Positions 1-8,498 of a DNA stretch of 64,000 nt are shown in pieces. The DNA is taken from contig CAIZIT010000005.1 in assembly GCA_903933115.1 (NCBI GenBank), forward strand, positions 1-64,000, given 5' to 3'. The notes below the pieces were generated by a model. That model saw only the letters and a list, made by a program, of their open reading frames with translations. It was not told the DNA's origin and ran no database searches. The DNA comes from an uncultured Burkholderiales bacterium. GTDB lineage: Bacteria > Pseudomonadota > Gammaproteobacteria > Burkholderiales > Burkholderiaceae_C. The position numbers and the translations under genes are program-made. Position 1 is the first letter of the stretch, and each line of letters opens with the position of its first letter.

Positions 1-90
1 ACCGGGAAAGATCTCAAAAGACAAGCCATTGACCACAGCTTGAGCTGAATAACTTTTGACCAAGTTCTGGCAACTCAACAAAGCTTTCAT
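1..90 (-). CDS. ABC transporter ATP-binding protein, N-terminal fragment
   Basis: Only the first 30 codons are inside the window; the gene runs off the left edge. Reading down from the ATG at 90, the translation is MKALLSCQNLVKSY followed by SAQAVVNGLSFEIFPG. This is the usual first beta strands of an ABC ATPase just before the Walker A loop (x-NLxKSY-x5-V-x-GLSFEIxPG). It lies downstream of hprK on the same strand, 150 bases away. The spacing of the motif fits ABC-2/NodI-type exporters and also LptB, and the fragment cannot separate these. The substrate is unknown. Confidence 0.7.
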   Translation of the reverse strand, partial: MKALLSCQNLVKSYSAQAVVNGLSFEIFPG

Positions 91-239
91 CGTTTTTTTT
101 TGCTTTCTCGTTTTATCTGCTTTGGACAAGATCCTTCGACCTTTCCTGACAAGTGTTCATACCGAGCCTCTTCAAGGGCTCAAAGGCAGAGGGGCCTAGG
201 CATGAGGGCGGCCTTTAAAAGAGCGGCGTCCATGGAGCC

Positions 240-1193
240 CTAGCTGCTGCTCTTCATCATGGCTTGATGGTGGCGAGAGATGAAGTCATCGTAAGTGTTG
301 ATGCCCCTCAACTGAAGAATGGTGTTCCTCACTGCCGCCTCCACCAGCACCGCAATGTTGCGCCCCGCCACCACTTGAATCACCACCTTGCGCACATCGA
401 TGCCCAAGACCTTTTGCGTCAAAGGCTCGTGTGGCAAACGCTCATAATCACGCTCCAAAGTCTCTCTTCTCACCAAGTGAACAATGAGCTTGAGCCTCAT
501 TTTTCTCCTCACCGCCGTCTCTCCAAAGATGGCCCGGATGTCCAGTAGACCAATGCCCCTCACCTCTAACAAGTTGAGGAGCAACTCAGGACAACGCCCC
601 TCAATGGTGTTTTGGTTGATGCGAAACAAGTCCACGGCATCATCGGCCACCAAACCATTGCCCCTGGAGATCAACTCCAGGCCCAGCTCACTTTTACCCA
701 AGCCCGACTCGCCAGTGATCATCACGCCCAAGCCTAAAATGTCCATGAAGACACCATGCATGGTGGTTCGGTCAGCAAAATGCTTGGACAAATAAGCGCG
801 CAAAACATCAATCACATAAGCCGAGGGCTCCTTGGTGAGAAAGAGGGGGATTTGGGCGTTGTCGCACAGTGTGATCAATCGATCTGGGGGCCTTTGGCCA
901 TCGGCCAAAACCAGCATCGGTGGCTTTAAAGTCACGATGCGACCCACGCGTCTTTCGCAGTCTTCTTGTGTCGCGTTGGTGAGGTAACTGATTTCTCGCT
1001 CACCCAAGAGTTGCAAACGGTAGGGGTGAATGTAGTTCAAGTAGCCCACCAAATCGGCCCCCGAGCGTGCTTGCCTCACCATCACCTCATCAAACCGTCT
1101 GTCCGACGCGTTCAAACCCGCGACCCACTGCCAATCGAGTTTTTCTTTAAAGTCTTTGAACAACTCAACAGCGCTGACAACGGTAGGCTTCAT
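240..1193 (-). CDS. hprK: HPr kinase/phosphorylase
   Basis: This bifunctional enzyme phosphorylates HPr on a serine with ATP and removes the phosphate again. In betaproteobacteria it belongs to a regulatory PTS without sugar transport. The 317-residue protein has the normal family length. An N-terminal HprK domain (about 1-130) precedes the kinase domain, with the catalytic-site motif MHGVFMDI (His146), a Walker A loop GESGLGKSE (about 161-169) and the HprK signature [12 protein letters not shown] (about 208-219). It lies 32 bases downstream of ptsN on the same strand, so the two are probably co-transcribed. The call is secure. Confidence 0.97.
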   Translation of the reverse strand: MKPTVVSAVELFKDFKEKLDWQWVAGLNASDRRFDEVMVRQARSGADLVGYLNYIHPYRLQLLGEREISYLTNATQEDCERRVGRIVTLKPPMLVLADGQRPPDRLITLCDNAQIPLFLTKEPSAYVIDVLRAYLSKHFADRTTMHGVFMDILGLGVMITGESGLGKSELGLELISRGNGLVADDAVDLFRINQNTIEGRCPELLLNLLEVRGIGLLDIRAIFGETAVRRKMRLKLIVHLVRRETLERDYERLPHEPLTQKVLGIDVRKVVIQVVAGRNIAVLVEAAVRNTILQLRGINTYDDFISRHHQAMMKSSS

Positions 1194-1225
1194 CTTGAAT
1201 CCTCAAAGTGTGAAAAGCAAAGCGC

Positions 1226-1693
1226 TCAAAGACTCAGGCTCAGACTGCCTTGAACGATTTTTGCATGGAACTCTTGCTCATCCTTGGCCATCATCAAGCC
1301 CTCACGCAAGGTGCTTTGACTCAAGAAACTCGCGATGTTGGACAAGATCTCCAAATGCCTTTGTGTGGAAGCCTCAGGGACCAACAAAAAAAACAACAAC
1401 TTCACAGGCAACTCATCGGGCGCGTCAAATCCTATTGGATGGGCCAACAAAAAAGCCGCCAACATAGGGGTTTTAAGGCCCTTGATCCGTCCGTGGGGGA
1501 TGGCCACACCGTGCCCCAGCCCCGTGGAGCCCAATCTTTCCCGAGCAAAAAGGCTGTCAGCCACGCTGGCTCTGGCCAAACCATGCAACTCTTCAAACAA
1601 CAAACCCGCCTCCTCAAAGGCGCGTTTTTTACTGGTGAGGTCCAATCCGACCCGAATATGGGTGAGAGGAAGCAAGTTGGGGAGTCGATTCAT
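1226..1693 (-). CDS. ptsN: PTS IIA-like nitrogen regulatory protein (EIIA-Ntr)
   Basis: EIIA-Ntr is the terminal phosphoacceptor of the nitrogen PTS and controls potassium uptake and metabolism through its phosphorylation state. The 155-residue protein is a single EIIA type-2 domain. The phosphorylatable histidine is in GVAIPHGR (His67), after the typical ERLGSTGLGHG stretch. It begins at an ATG (MNRLPNLLPL) and is followed closely by hprK. The hpf gene lies upstream, but a strong terminator separates hpf from ptsN. The ptsN-hprK pair therefore probably has its own promoter in 1694-1844. Confidence 0.96.
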   Translation of the reverse strand: MNRLPNLLPLTHIRVGLDLTSKKRAFEEAGLLFEELHGLARASVADSLFARERLGSTGLGHGVAIPHGRIKGLKTPMLAAFLLAHPIGFDAPDELPVKLLFFLLVPEASTQRHLEILSNIASFLSQSTLREGLMMAKDEQEFHAKIVQGSLSLSL

Positions 1694-1844
1694 AATGGCG
1701 TCACATTATGCATCTTTCAAAGAAGAACTTAAAGGCAAGTTGGGGGGCTTTTGTTTTTTTTCAGCCACAAAGGAGCAAACTTTCATCACACCCGGCATGA
1801 GCATTGCGCGCTTTGGGGCTTTGGGGCTTGGTCACCTTGACCCC

Positions 1845-1884
1845 AAAAAAAAGCGCGAGGGGTCTGCTCAACCGCCTCACGCTT
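1845..1884 (-). terminator. Rho-independent terminator after hpf
   Basis: Read on the minus strand, the ten-base arm AAGCGTGAGG pairs with CCTCGCGCTT (one G-U pair, loop of 14) and is followed directly by a run of eight T. It lies 31 bases after the hpf stop codon. It would separate hpf from ptsN-hprK. Confidence 0.85.
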
Positions 1885-1915
1885 GGTGACGATGTTTTAA
1901 AAATTAGCGCACGCG

Positions 1916-2251
1916 TCAGTGAAAGACCGTGGTCCGCTTGTTGTTGGACTGGTGATTTTGGACTCGCCCCTTGTGTTTGCCCACCTGACGGTCAAGTTTG
2001 TCCACCAAGTCATCCACTGCAGCGTACAAATCCTCGTGTTCGCTTTGTGCAAAGAGATCTCCTCCTGGGACATGAATATTGCATTCGGCCACTTGCCTGC
2101 GCTCTTTTTCCTTGTTGTTCTCCAAACTGAGCAACACTTTCACATCCACCACTTGATCAAAGTGTCTGATCACTCGCTCTAATTTTTGTGTCACGTAGTT
2201 GTGCAGTGCTGGCGTGACGTCTAGGTGATGACCGCTGATCGTTAAATTCAT
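1916..2251 (-). CDS. hpf: Ribosome hibernation promoting factor, short form
   Basis: This small factor binds the 30S decoding centre and promotes inactive 100S ribosome dimers in stationary phase. The 111-residue length is that of the short HPF/YfiA family. It starts with the typical [20 protein letters not shown] and has the central [12 protein letters not shown] and [23 protein letters not shown] segments (read in two parts). A GGAG-like ribosome site (taggagac in minus sense) lies before the ATG. In related genomes rpoN normally precedes hpf, but here the upstream neighbour is the divergent corA. The call is secure. Confidence 0.95.
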   Translation of the reverse strand: MNLTISGHHLDVTPALHNYVTQKLERVIRHFDQVVDVKVLLSLENNKEKERRQVAECNIHVPGGDLFAQSEHEDLYAAVDDLVDKLDRQVGKHKGRVQNHQSNNKRTTVFH

Positions 2252-2340
2252 ATGTAGTCTCCTATGGCCTTAGTGCCCTTATGGCTGGTTAACACAATTC
2301 ATTTGTCCATCTCGCTCATGTGTCCGTCTCTTGGTGAAGG

Positions 2341-2357
2341 GATGGAGACCCTCCATC
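2341..2357. repeat. Inverted repeat GATGGAG-ACC-CTCCATC
   Basis: A perfect seven-base inverted repeat with a three-base spacer. A similar GATGGA/TCCATC dyad occurs again at 2678-2699. Its role is unknown; it could be an RNA hairpin or a protein site. Confidence 0.55.
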
Positions 2358-2636
2358 AAAAGCTGACGGTTCCACTATGCGCTCTTTTGAGCCCAATTGC
2401 AATGACTTTTGTACAACATGCGGTCGCAGCTTGGAGTGCAGTGCACCACAAGGTGTCGCCCCGTGCAGCAGTGTGCCCTTCAACTCGATCCAAAAGGATT
2501 GTGGCTCACCCCAAAAGGGGGATGGCATTTTTCAGGGTGCAGTGCGATAATGCTCGAAGATCAACTCTGGAGTTTTGTCTCTTGGAAACCGCCTCTATCA
2601 TGGGGGTTGCATCTCTTTGATCTCATGGCAAAGGAC

Positions 2637-2655
2637 TTGTCAACTGGCTTGACAA
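2637..2655. promoter_or_regulatory. Candidate operator, TTGTCAA-N5-TTGACAA
   Basis: A perfect seven-base inverted repeat with a five-base spacer (CTGGC), 84 bases before the corA start. The right arm also reads as a -35-like TTGACA, but no good -10 element follows at the right distance. It looks like a binding site for a dimeric regulator; the regulator is not known. Confidence 0.4.
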
Positions 2656-2677
2656 CTCTCCTACCCCAAGAGCATCT

Positions 2678-2699
2678 GGATGGAACCTCCTCTCCATCC
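2678..2699 (+). repeat. Hairpin GGATGGA-N8-TCCATCC in the corA leader
   Basis: A perfect seven-base inverted repeat with an eight-base loop, 39 bases upstream of the corA ATG. It is therefore likely to lie in the 5' untranslated RNA. It shares its core with the dyad at 2341-2357. Confidence 0.45.
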
Positions 2700-2738
2700 A
2701 CATCAATGCCCTTGGGTTTTCATCACGAGTAAATTGCC

Positions 2739-3725
2739 ATGCTCAATATTTTCACGCTGGCCAACGGCCGTTTGTTTCAAGAGGAAATCGAATCCCTTGA
2801 AGAGCTCTCTAAGTTTCAACCGATTTGGGTGGACTTGGAGTCTCCAACCTTAGAAGAAAAACGCTGGATCAAACAGTACTACGGTCTTCAAATCCCGGAA
2901 GACGCCATGGACGAAGACATTGAGGAGTCTGCCCGGTTTTACGAAGAGGACAATGGGGAGCTGCACATCCGAAGTGACTTCTTGATCGCCGACGAGGACG
3001 AGCCCCGATCGGTGCGCGTGGCCTTCATTTTGAACCAGCACAACCAAGAGCTCAAAAGCAAAGGCGTTTTGTTCTCCATTCACGATGAAGATGTGCCTGT
3101 TTTTCGCCTCCTGAGGCTCAGAGCGCGCAGAGCGCCTGGGCTGATTGAAGACGCCAAGGAAGTTTTGCTCAAGCTCTACGATGCGGATGCAGAGTACTCC
3201 GCTGACACGTTGGAGAACATCTACGACCAACTCGAGAAGGCCGGCAAACTGGTCTTGTCTGAAGGGGTCACGGACGCTTTGGCCGGAGAAGTCTTGGGCG
3301 CCATTGCCAGGCAAGAGGACTTGAATGGTCGAATCCGGCGCAACGTCATGGACACCCGGCGTGCGGTGAGTTTCATGATGCGATCGAAAATGCTGAGCGC
3401 TGATCAATTTGAAGAAGCCCGGCAAATTCTTCGAGACATCGAGTCCTTGGACAACCACACGGCCTTTTTGTTCGACAAGATCAACTTTTTGATGGATGCC
3501 ACCGTGGGTTTCATCAACATCAATCAAAACAAGATCATCAAAATATTCTCGGTGGCCTCCGTTGCCCTGCTCCCTCCTACATTGATTGCCAGCATTTACG
3601 GCATGAATTTCCAATTCATGCCCGAACTCAACGCCTCTTGGGGCTATCCTTACGCCATTGTGCTGATGATTGCGAGCGCACTCGTGCCGATGTGGTACTT
3701 CAGGAGACGGGGTTGGCTTGCCTGA
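2739..3725 (+). CDS. corA: Magnesium/cobalt transporter CorA
   Basis: CorA is a homopentameric inner-membrane channel for magnesium and other divalent cations. The 328-residue protein has a long acidic cytoplasmic domain, two C-terminal transmembrane helices and the diagnostic YGMNF motif (GMN at 288-290) at the pore mouth. The basic tail FRRRGWLA is also typical. It starts at an ATG with no strong ribosome site and is divergent from hpf. The long leader contains inverted repeats that could be regulatory. The following gene is convergent, so corA is monocistronic. Confidence 0.95.
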   Translation: MLNIFTLANGRLFQEEIESLEELSKFQPIWVDLESPTLEEKRWIKQYYGLQIPEDAMDEDIEESARFYEEDNGELHIRSDFLIADEDEPRSVRVAFILNQHNQELKSKGVLFSIHDEDVPVFRLLRLRARRAPGLIEDAKEVLLKLYDADAEYSADTLENIYDQLEKAGKLVLSEGVTDALAGEVLGAIARQEDLNGRIRRNVMDTRRAVSFMMRSKMLSADQFEEARQILRDIESLDNHTAFLFDKINFLMDATVGFININQNKIIKIFSVASVALLPPTLIASIYGMNFQFMPELNASWGYPYAIVLMIASALVPMWYFRRRGWLA

Positions 3726-3770
3726 GCAGCCCAAAGAGGACTCTCACCCAATGCACGACAGGACATCATT

Positions 3771-3826
3771 GGGCCTCACAGGGCCTCAGAGGGCCGCAAA
3801 GGCCCTCATATGCGCCCTAGGCCCTA
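3771..3826. repeat. Intergenic GC-rich repeat with hairpin between corA and mtnN
   Basis: Two tandem ten-base units (GGGCCTCACA, GGGCCTCAGA) and a diverged third (GGGCCGCAAA) are followed by the complementary GGCCCTC and AGGCCCT. The strongest stem is GAGGGCC/GGCCCTC (3789-3795 with 3801-3807) around a GCAAA loop. It lies between two convergent genes but has no T run, so it is not a classical terminator. Confidence 0.5.
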
Positions 3827-3839
3827 AGCCAGATGGCAT

Positions 3840-4643
3840 TTAAGCCCGGTCCTGGCCCTTTTGAGACTCACCCCGTTGAGCCACAAAGGCCTCGATCACG
3901 TGAGCACCAAAGGGCGCGGCAACCGTGTCGATGAACTGACCGAAGTCCAAATGCGCGCTGTCATTGGCTCGGTCTGAAATGATTCTTAAGGCGGCAAAGG
4001 GCACACCGTAATCGCTGCACACCTGCGCAACAGCTGCACACTCCATCTCCACAGCCAAAGCACTCGGGAGCTGGCGCTTCAACTCTTCGCTTTTGCTGGC
4101 ACTCGAGATGAACTGGTCCCCACTCAAAATCAAACCCTGATGGAGCGCAATGGGCCTTGCCCTCGAACCCAACTGCTGCCACAAACCCTCCGATTGCATC
4201 TTGCTTTGAATCTCAGGCAAGCATTGGGATACGGCCCCGGTGAGCTCTTGGGTAAGCTGCACATCGGTTGGGAAAATACTCTTGCCAGTGAGGGCAATCT
4301 CGTACTTCGGAAACAATGGAGAGGCGTCCACATCGTGCTGTAAGAGCGCGTTGGCAACAACCACATCACCCACATGAACTTGCGCATCCAAGGAGCCCGC
4401 GACGCCCGAGAAGACCACCTGATCCACACCAAAGTGCTCGATCAAACAAGCGGCGGTGGTGGCTGCAGCAACCTTGCCCACTCTGGAGAGCACCGCCACC
4501 ACAGATTGCCCCATCCACTGTCCTTGCCAATAGGTCCTTGAGCCCCGCTCGATGGGTTGAGCTTGCAAGCGCTCCAAAATACACGACAGCTCTTGCGGCA
4601 TGGCGCTCATCAGCGCCAACTTAGGGAAACCAGGATTACTCAA
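3840..4643 (-). CDS. mtnN: 5'-methylthioadenosine/S-adenosylhomocysteine nucleosidase
   Basis: The enzyme cleaves adenine from methylthioadenosine and S-adenosylhomocysteine, recycling by-products of polyamine synthesis and methylation. The family pattern is present: N-terminal LALMSAMPQEL, SGVAGSLD, the catalytic-glutamate segment AVEMECAAVAQV and the purine-binding aspartate in RIISDRAND. The start is uncertain. The frame is open to TTG codons at 4667, 4664 and 4643 and to an ATG at 4610 that would cut into the first beta strand. I chose TTG 4643, which overlaps the end of pntB by eight bases. The protein is somewhat longer (about 267) than the usual 230 or so. Confidence 0.85.
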   Translation of the reverse strand: MSNPGFPKLALMSAMPQELSCILERLQAQPIERGSRTYWQGQWMGQSVVAVLSRVGKVAAATTAACLIEHFGVDQVVFSGVAGSLDAQVHVGDVVVANALLQHDVDASPLFPKYEIALTGKSIFPTDVQLTQELTGAVSQCLPEIQSKMQSEGLWQQLGSRARPIALHQGLILSGDQFISSASKSEELKRQLPSALAVEMECAAVAQVCSDYGVPFAALRIISDRANDSAHLDFGQFIDTVAAPFGAHVIEAFVAQRGESQKGQDRA

Positions 4644-6114
4644 TTGCCTTGACCATTTCTTCAACAACCTTCTTAGCGTCGCCGAAAACCATCATGGTCT
4701 TGTCCATGTAAAAGAGCTCGTTGTCGAGACCCGCATAACCCGCTGCCATCGAGCGCTTGTTCACAATGATGGTCTTGGCCTTGTAAGCCTCCAAGATGGG
4801 CATGCCGTAGATGGGACTGCCCTTGACCATCGCTGCAGGGTTGACCACATCATTGGCGCCCAAAATGATCGCCACATCAACTTGACCCAACTCCCCGTTG
4901 ATGTCCTCCATCTCAAAGACTTGGTCATAGGGCACTTCCGCCTCGGCCAACAAGACGTTCATGTGGCCAGGCATTCTGCCTGCCACAGGATGGATGGCGT
5001 ACTTCACTTGAATGCCTTTTTCTGTGAGCTTGTCGGCCAACTCCTTGACCGCATGCTGCGCACGGGCAACCGCCAAGCCATAGCCCGGCACAATCACCAC
5101 ACTCTCCGCATGACCCAAAACAAAGGCAGCATCGTCTGCACTGCCCGTCTTCACGCTTCTCTGTGCTTGGGCGCCCGAGCCTTGGGTGACCTCATCACCG
5201 CCAAAACCACCCAAAATCACGTTGAAAAAGGACCGGTTCATGGCCTTGCACATGATGTAGCTCAAAATCGCACCAGAGCTGCCCACCAAGGAACCTGCGA
5301 TGATCAGCATGGCGTTGTTCAAAGAAAAACCAATGCCCGCAGCCGCCCAACCCGAGTAACTGTTGAGCATGGAGACCACCACCGGCATGTCTGCCCCCCC
5401 AATTGGAATGATGATCAAGACCCCAAGGACAAAAGCCAAGGCCAACATGCCCAAAAATAAAGTCCAGTCACCTTGGAGCATGAAGCCCACACCGAGGCCC
5501 AAGACGGACAGGCCCATGAACAAATTCAAATAATGCTGCCCTGCAAAACTCACAGGGGCACCTTGAAAAAGTCTGAATTTGTACTTGCCCGACAACTTGC
5601 CAAACGCAATGACCGATCCACTGAAAGTGATCGCACCGATCGCAGCACCTAAGAAAAGCTCCAATCGGTTGCCCATGGGGATGGGGTCACCGACTTGGTG
5701 AACGATCTGAAACGCTTGGGGCTCTGCAACAGCGGCCACCGCAATGAAGACAGCGGCCAGACCAATCATGCTGTGCATGAAGGCGACCAACTCCGGCATT
5801 TTCGTCATCTCCACCCGACGCGCCATCACCGTTCCTGCCGTGCCTCCCAACAACAAGCCCAAAAGCACATGACCCAGGCCAATCCAAGGTGCACCCATCT
5901 CCTGAGCGCCCATGGCGCCCGCGAGTTGACCGTCTTGGGCAGGCAGCGCCAATTTGTAAATCAAGGCGGCCGTCGTGAAGACCGCTAGCGCCATCCCCAG
6001 CATGCCAAACACATTGCCCCGAATGGAGGTCTTGGGGTGGCTCAAGCCTTTGAGTGCTTGAATAAAGCAAATGCTGGCCACCAAATACAAAAGCGTCACG
6101 AGATTCATGCTCAT
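4636..6114 (-). CDS. pntB: NAD(P) transhydrogenase subunit beta
   Basis: PntB carries most of the membrane domain and the NADP(H)-binding domain III of the proton-translocating transhydrogenase, which makes NADPH from NADH using the proton gradient. The 492-residue protein has about eight or nine membrane helices in the first 300 residues. The C-terminal domain III follows, with PGYGLAVARAQH, GANDVVNPAA and KRSMAAGYAGLDN near the end. Its ATG overlaps the pntAB stop by four bases, so the three pnt genes are translationally coupled. Confidence 0.97.
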   Translation of the reverse strand: MSMNLVTLLYLVASICFIQALKGLSHPKTSIRGNVFGMLGMALAVFTTAALIYKLALPAQDGQLAGAMGAQEMGAPWIGLGHVLLGLLLGGTAGTVMARRVEMTKMPELVAFMHSMIGLAAVFIAVAAVAEPQAFQIVHQVGDPIPMGNRLELFLGAAIGAITFSGSVIAFGKLSGKYKFRLFQGAPVSFAGQHYLNLFMGLSVLGLGVGFMLQGDWTLFLGMLALAFVLGVLIIIPIGGADMPVVVSMLNSYSGWAAAGIGFSLNNAMLIIAGSLVGSSGAILSYIMCKAMNRSFFNVILGGFGGDEVTQGSGAQAQRSVKTGSADDAAFVLGHAESVVIVPGYGLAVARAQHAVKELADKLTEKGIQVKYAIHPVAGRMPGHMNVLLAEAEVPYDQVFEMEDINGELGQVDVAIILGANDVVNPAAMVKGSPIYGMPILEAYKAKTIIVNKRSMAAGYAGLDNELFYMDKTMMVFGDAKKVVEEMVKAIE

Positions 6115-6434
6115 TTGCGCTCTCCTGACTTGGCTTGGGCGGGGGCCGGTTTCTTTTTGAACATTTCAAGCATTCTTCGAGTGACCAAAAACCCACCAAA
6201 CACATTGACCGCGGCCAAGGCCACCGCCAACACCCCCATGGTTTGGCCCAGGGTCGTTTGCGTGAGGGCAGCAGCCAGCATCGCACCCACAATGATGATT
6301 GCAGACACCGCGTTGGTGACCGCCATCAAAGGCGTGTGCAGGGCAGGCGTGACGGTCCAGACCACGTGGTAACCCACATAAATGGCCAAAACGAAAATAA
6401 TCAAATTAAGCACTGTAGGTGAGACCATGTCCAT
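6111..6434 (-). CDS. pntAB: NAD(P) transhydrogenase subunit alpha part 2
   Basis: This 107-residue protein is the small membrane part of the alpha subunit. It has three predicted helices: LNLIIFVLAIYVGYHVVW, then AVSAIIIVGAMLAAAL, then GVLAVALAAVNVFGGFLV. As in Rhodospirillum and many proteobacteria, the alpha subunit is split into a soluble and a membrane polypeptide, so the enzyme is of the three-gene type. It lies three bases after pntAA and overlaps pntB by four. Confidence 0.95.
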   Translation of the reverse strand: MDMVSPTVLNLIIFVLAIYVGYHVVWTVTPALHTPLMAVTNAVSAIIIVGAMLAAALTQTTLGQTMGVLAVALAAVNVFGGFLVTRRMLEMFKKKPAPAQAKSGERK

Positions 6435-6437
6435 TTT

Positions 6438-7553
6438 TTATTTCCTCTTTAGGGTTCCGTCTTGCGTCATCAAGCATGCCGCCACAATATCGTCTTCAGG
6501 GTTCAACTTGAACTGAGCGCCCTCGGGACAGATCAATTTCAAAAAATCCAAAACATTACGAGCGTAAAGAGCACTCGCATCTGCTGCCACCATGGCCGGC
6601 AAATTCGTCTCCCCAACAATCGTGACGCCGTGAACTTGGACCGTCTGATTGGCTTGTGTCAAGGGGCAGTTGCCGCCCTGGGCGGCCGCCAAGTCCACGA
6701 TCACACTGCCCGCTTTCATGGACTTCACCATCTCAGGGCTCACCAAAACGGGGGCAGGTCTGCCAGGGATCAAGGCCGTGGTGATCACGATGTCGGCCAA
6801 AGCCAAGCGTTTGGCCACCTCCATCCTTTGACGCTCCAGCCATGCCGCAGGCATGGGTTTGGCGTAACCGCCTACCCCTTGAGCGGCTTGTCTTTCCTCA
6901 TCGGTCTCGTAAGGCACGTCAATGAATTTCGCCCCCAAAGACTCCACTTGTTCTTTGACACTGGGCCTGACGTCAGAGCATTCAATGACTGCACCCAGGC
7001 GTTTGGCGGTGGCAATGGCCTGAAGCCCCGCCACGCCCACACCCAGGATCAACACTCGAGCCGCTTTCACCGTCCCTGCGGCCGTCATGAGCATGGGCAA
7101 GAATCGCTGGTATTTGTCTGCAGCGATCATGACCGCTTTGTAGCCCGCAATATTGGCTTGAGAAGACAAGACATCCATGCTCTGTGCACGGGTGGTTCTG
7201 GGAGCCGCTTCAAGGGCAAAGGACGTGATCTGGGCCGCAGCCAAACGCTCCAAGCCTTGGGCGTCAAAGGGATTGAGCATGCCCACCAAAATGGCACCCG
7301 GCTTCATCCAAGTCAACTCTTGCTCGCTTGGCGCCCTCACCTTGAGCACCATGTCCTGAGACATGGCCTCTTGAGCGTCCGTGATCTGAGCGCCAGCAGC
7401 CTGATAGGCCTCATCCGTGATGCTTGCGCGCACGCCAGCACCCGACTGCACTTTCACCACATGGCCTTGGGCCAGGTATTTTTTCACCGTCTCTGGCGTG
7501 ACCGAAACACGAGCCTCCCCAGAAAACGTCTCAAGTGGAACACCAATGTTCAT
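6438..7553 (-). CDS. pntAA: NAD(P) transhydrogenase subunit alpha part 1
   Basis: PntAA is the soluble NAD(H)-binding domain I of the transhydrogenase, related to alanine dehydrogenase. Visible features are the N-terminal MNIGVPLETFSGEARVSVTP, the RVLILGVGVAGLQAIATAKR Rossmann loop and VIECSDVRPSVKEQVESLGA after it. I place the start at the ATG at 7553 because a GGAG lies seven bases before it; an upstream in-frame TTG (7559) has no such site. It is the first gene of the pntAA-pntAB-pntB operon. The 7554-7834 gap before the Nudix gene holds only the divergent upstream regions. Confidence 0.96.
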   Translation of the reverse strand: MNIGVPLETFSGEARVSVTPETVKKYLAQGHVVKVQSGAGVRASITDEAYQAAGAQITDAQEAMSQDMVLKVRAPSEQELTWMKPGAILVGMLNPFDAQGLERLAAAQITSFALEAAPRTTRAQSMDVLSSQANIAGYKAVMIAADKYQRFLPMLMTAAGTVKAARVLILGVGVAGLQAIATAKRLGAVIECSDVRPSVKEQVESLGAKFIDVPYETDEERQAAQGVGGYAKPMPAAWLERQRMEVAKRLALADIVITTALIPGRPAPVLVSPEMVKSMKAGSVIVDLAAAQGGNCPLTQANQTVQVHGVTIVGETNLPAMVAADASALYARNVLDFLKLICPEGAQFKLNPEDDIVAACLMTQDGTLKRK

Positions 7554-7834
7554 GAACAAACTCCAAGAAGTCTTTAAGCGTCACGTTTTTATGCAAGCAG
7601 GTCTTGAAAACCATAAAAACCCATTGGGCTGTGCTTTTTTGAGCTCAGGCAATCTTTTCATCAAAAAATCAAAGCCCAACTGTCCATTCTAAAGACATTT
7701 TCGCCTTTATTTTCAGCCTTTTCCTTGGCGTCTTGGCCTGGGAAGTCGCCTCTTTTCACCCAACAATACGGCTCATCCACACCCATTTAACCGCTAAACT
7801 CAACGGCGTCTTCACTCCCAAAGAACCTGACCCC

Positions 7835-8344
7835 ATGCCTCATCAGCCCCTTACCCACCTAGAGCGCTGGCGCCCCAGTGTGACCGTCGCCGCCATCATT
7901 GAAAAGGATGGCAAGTTTCTCTTGATCGAAGAGCACACCCCTGAGGGACTGAGGCTCAATAACCCAGCGGGTCATCTTGATCCGGGTGAGTCGCCCATAG
8001 AGGCTTGCTCGAGAGAGGCCTTGGAAGAGTGCGCCTATGACTTCTCACCCAGCCACTTGGTGGGCATTTATTTGAGCCGCTTTCAGCGTCCGGCCAAGGG
8101 CAACGCGCCTGCCGAGGACGTGACTTACCTGCGCTTTGCTTTTGCTGGCGAACTGGGCGCCTTTCACCCTGAGAGAGCCCTGGACCAAGGCATCGTCAGA
8201 AGCCTTTGGATGACACCAGATGAAATACGCTCAAGCGCTCACCTTCACCGCAGCCCCCTCTTACTTCAATGCATGAGCGATCATTTGAGCGGCCAGCGCT
8301 TTGGCTTAGAGTCGATCTCGACCGACCCGAGCGTTTATCTTTAA
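7835..8344 (+). CDS. Nudix hydrolase, NudJ-like
   Basis: Nudix enzymes hydrolyse nucleoside diphosphates linked to another group; the NudJ type acts on thiamine pyrimidine pyrophosphates and nucleotides. The Nudix box is in GHLDPGESPIEACSREALEE, followed by CAYDF, so the glycine that usually follows EEx is replaced by alanine. I chose the ATG at 7835 (MPHQPLTHLERW), giving 169 residues. The frame is open further upstream, but that part has no family similarity. In related genomes such a gene often precedes mnmA, which is not here. The exact substrate is not deducible. Confidence 0.85.
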   Translation: MPHQPLTHLERWRPSVTVAAIIEKDGKFLLIEEHTPEGLRLNNPAGHLDPGESPIEACSREALEECAYDFSPSHLVGIYLSRFQRPAKGNAPAEDVTYLRFAFAGELGAFHPERALDQGIVRSLWMTPDEIRSSAHLHRSPLLLQCMSDHLSGQRFGLESISTDPSVYL

Positions 8345-8498
8345 TGACCTCTCCCCCGGATCTACGGGGTCTTCCAAGACCTCTTGGATCTGCTCGCAAA
8401 AATCATGACCTTCTCTGAGGGTTTCCATCTCCGCTTGCAATTCGGTACATAATAGTCAATATTGTCAGCAACACCCTTTTTTCTTATTGAGGTAATTT

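Larger units (their letters stand above)
2252..2738. other. 487-base intergenic region between hpf and corA
   Basis: No convincing gene is found. Short open frames here lack recognisable motifs and overlap one another. The region holds the divergent control sequences of hpf and corA and three clear inverted repeats at 2341-2357, 2637-2655 and 2678-2699. It occupies the place where rpoN usually stands in Burkholderiales, but I recognise no rpoN remnant in either strand. Confidence 0.6.

Noticed and set aside
2264-2732. Two overlapping plus-strand open frames in the hpf-corA gap
   Set aside because: No ribosome site, no motif, mutually overlapping; treated as non-coding.
2850-3734. 294-codon open frame on the minus strand
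   Set aside because: It is antisense to corA, whose GMN motif is intact.
4600-5460. 286-codon open frame on the plus strand
   Set aside because: It is antisense to pntB and shows no domain.
6462-7577. 371-codon open frame on the plus strand
   Set aside because: It is antisense to pntAA, which has clear transhydrogenase motifs; the shadow frame is rich in His, Arg and Gln without motifs.
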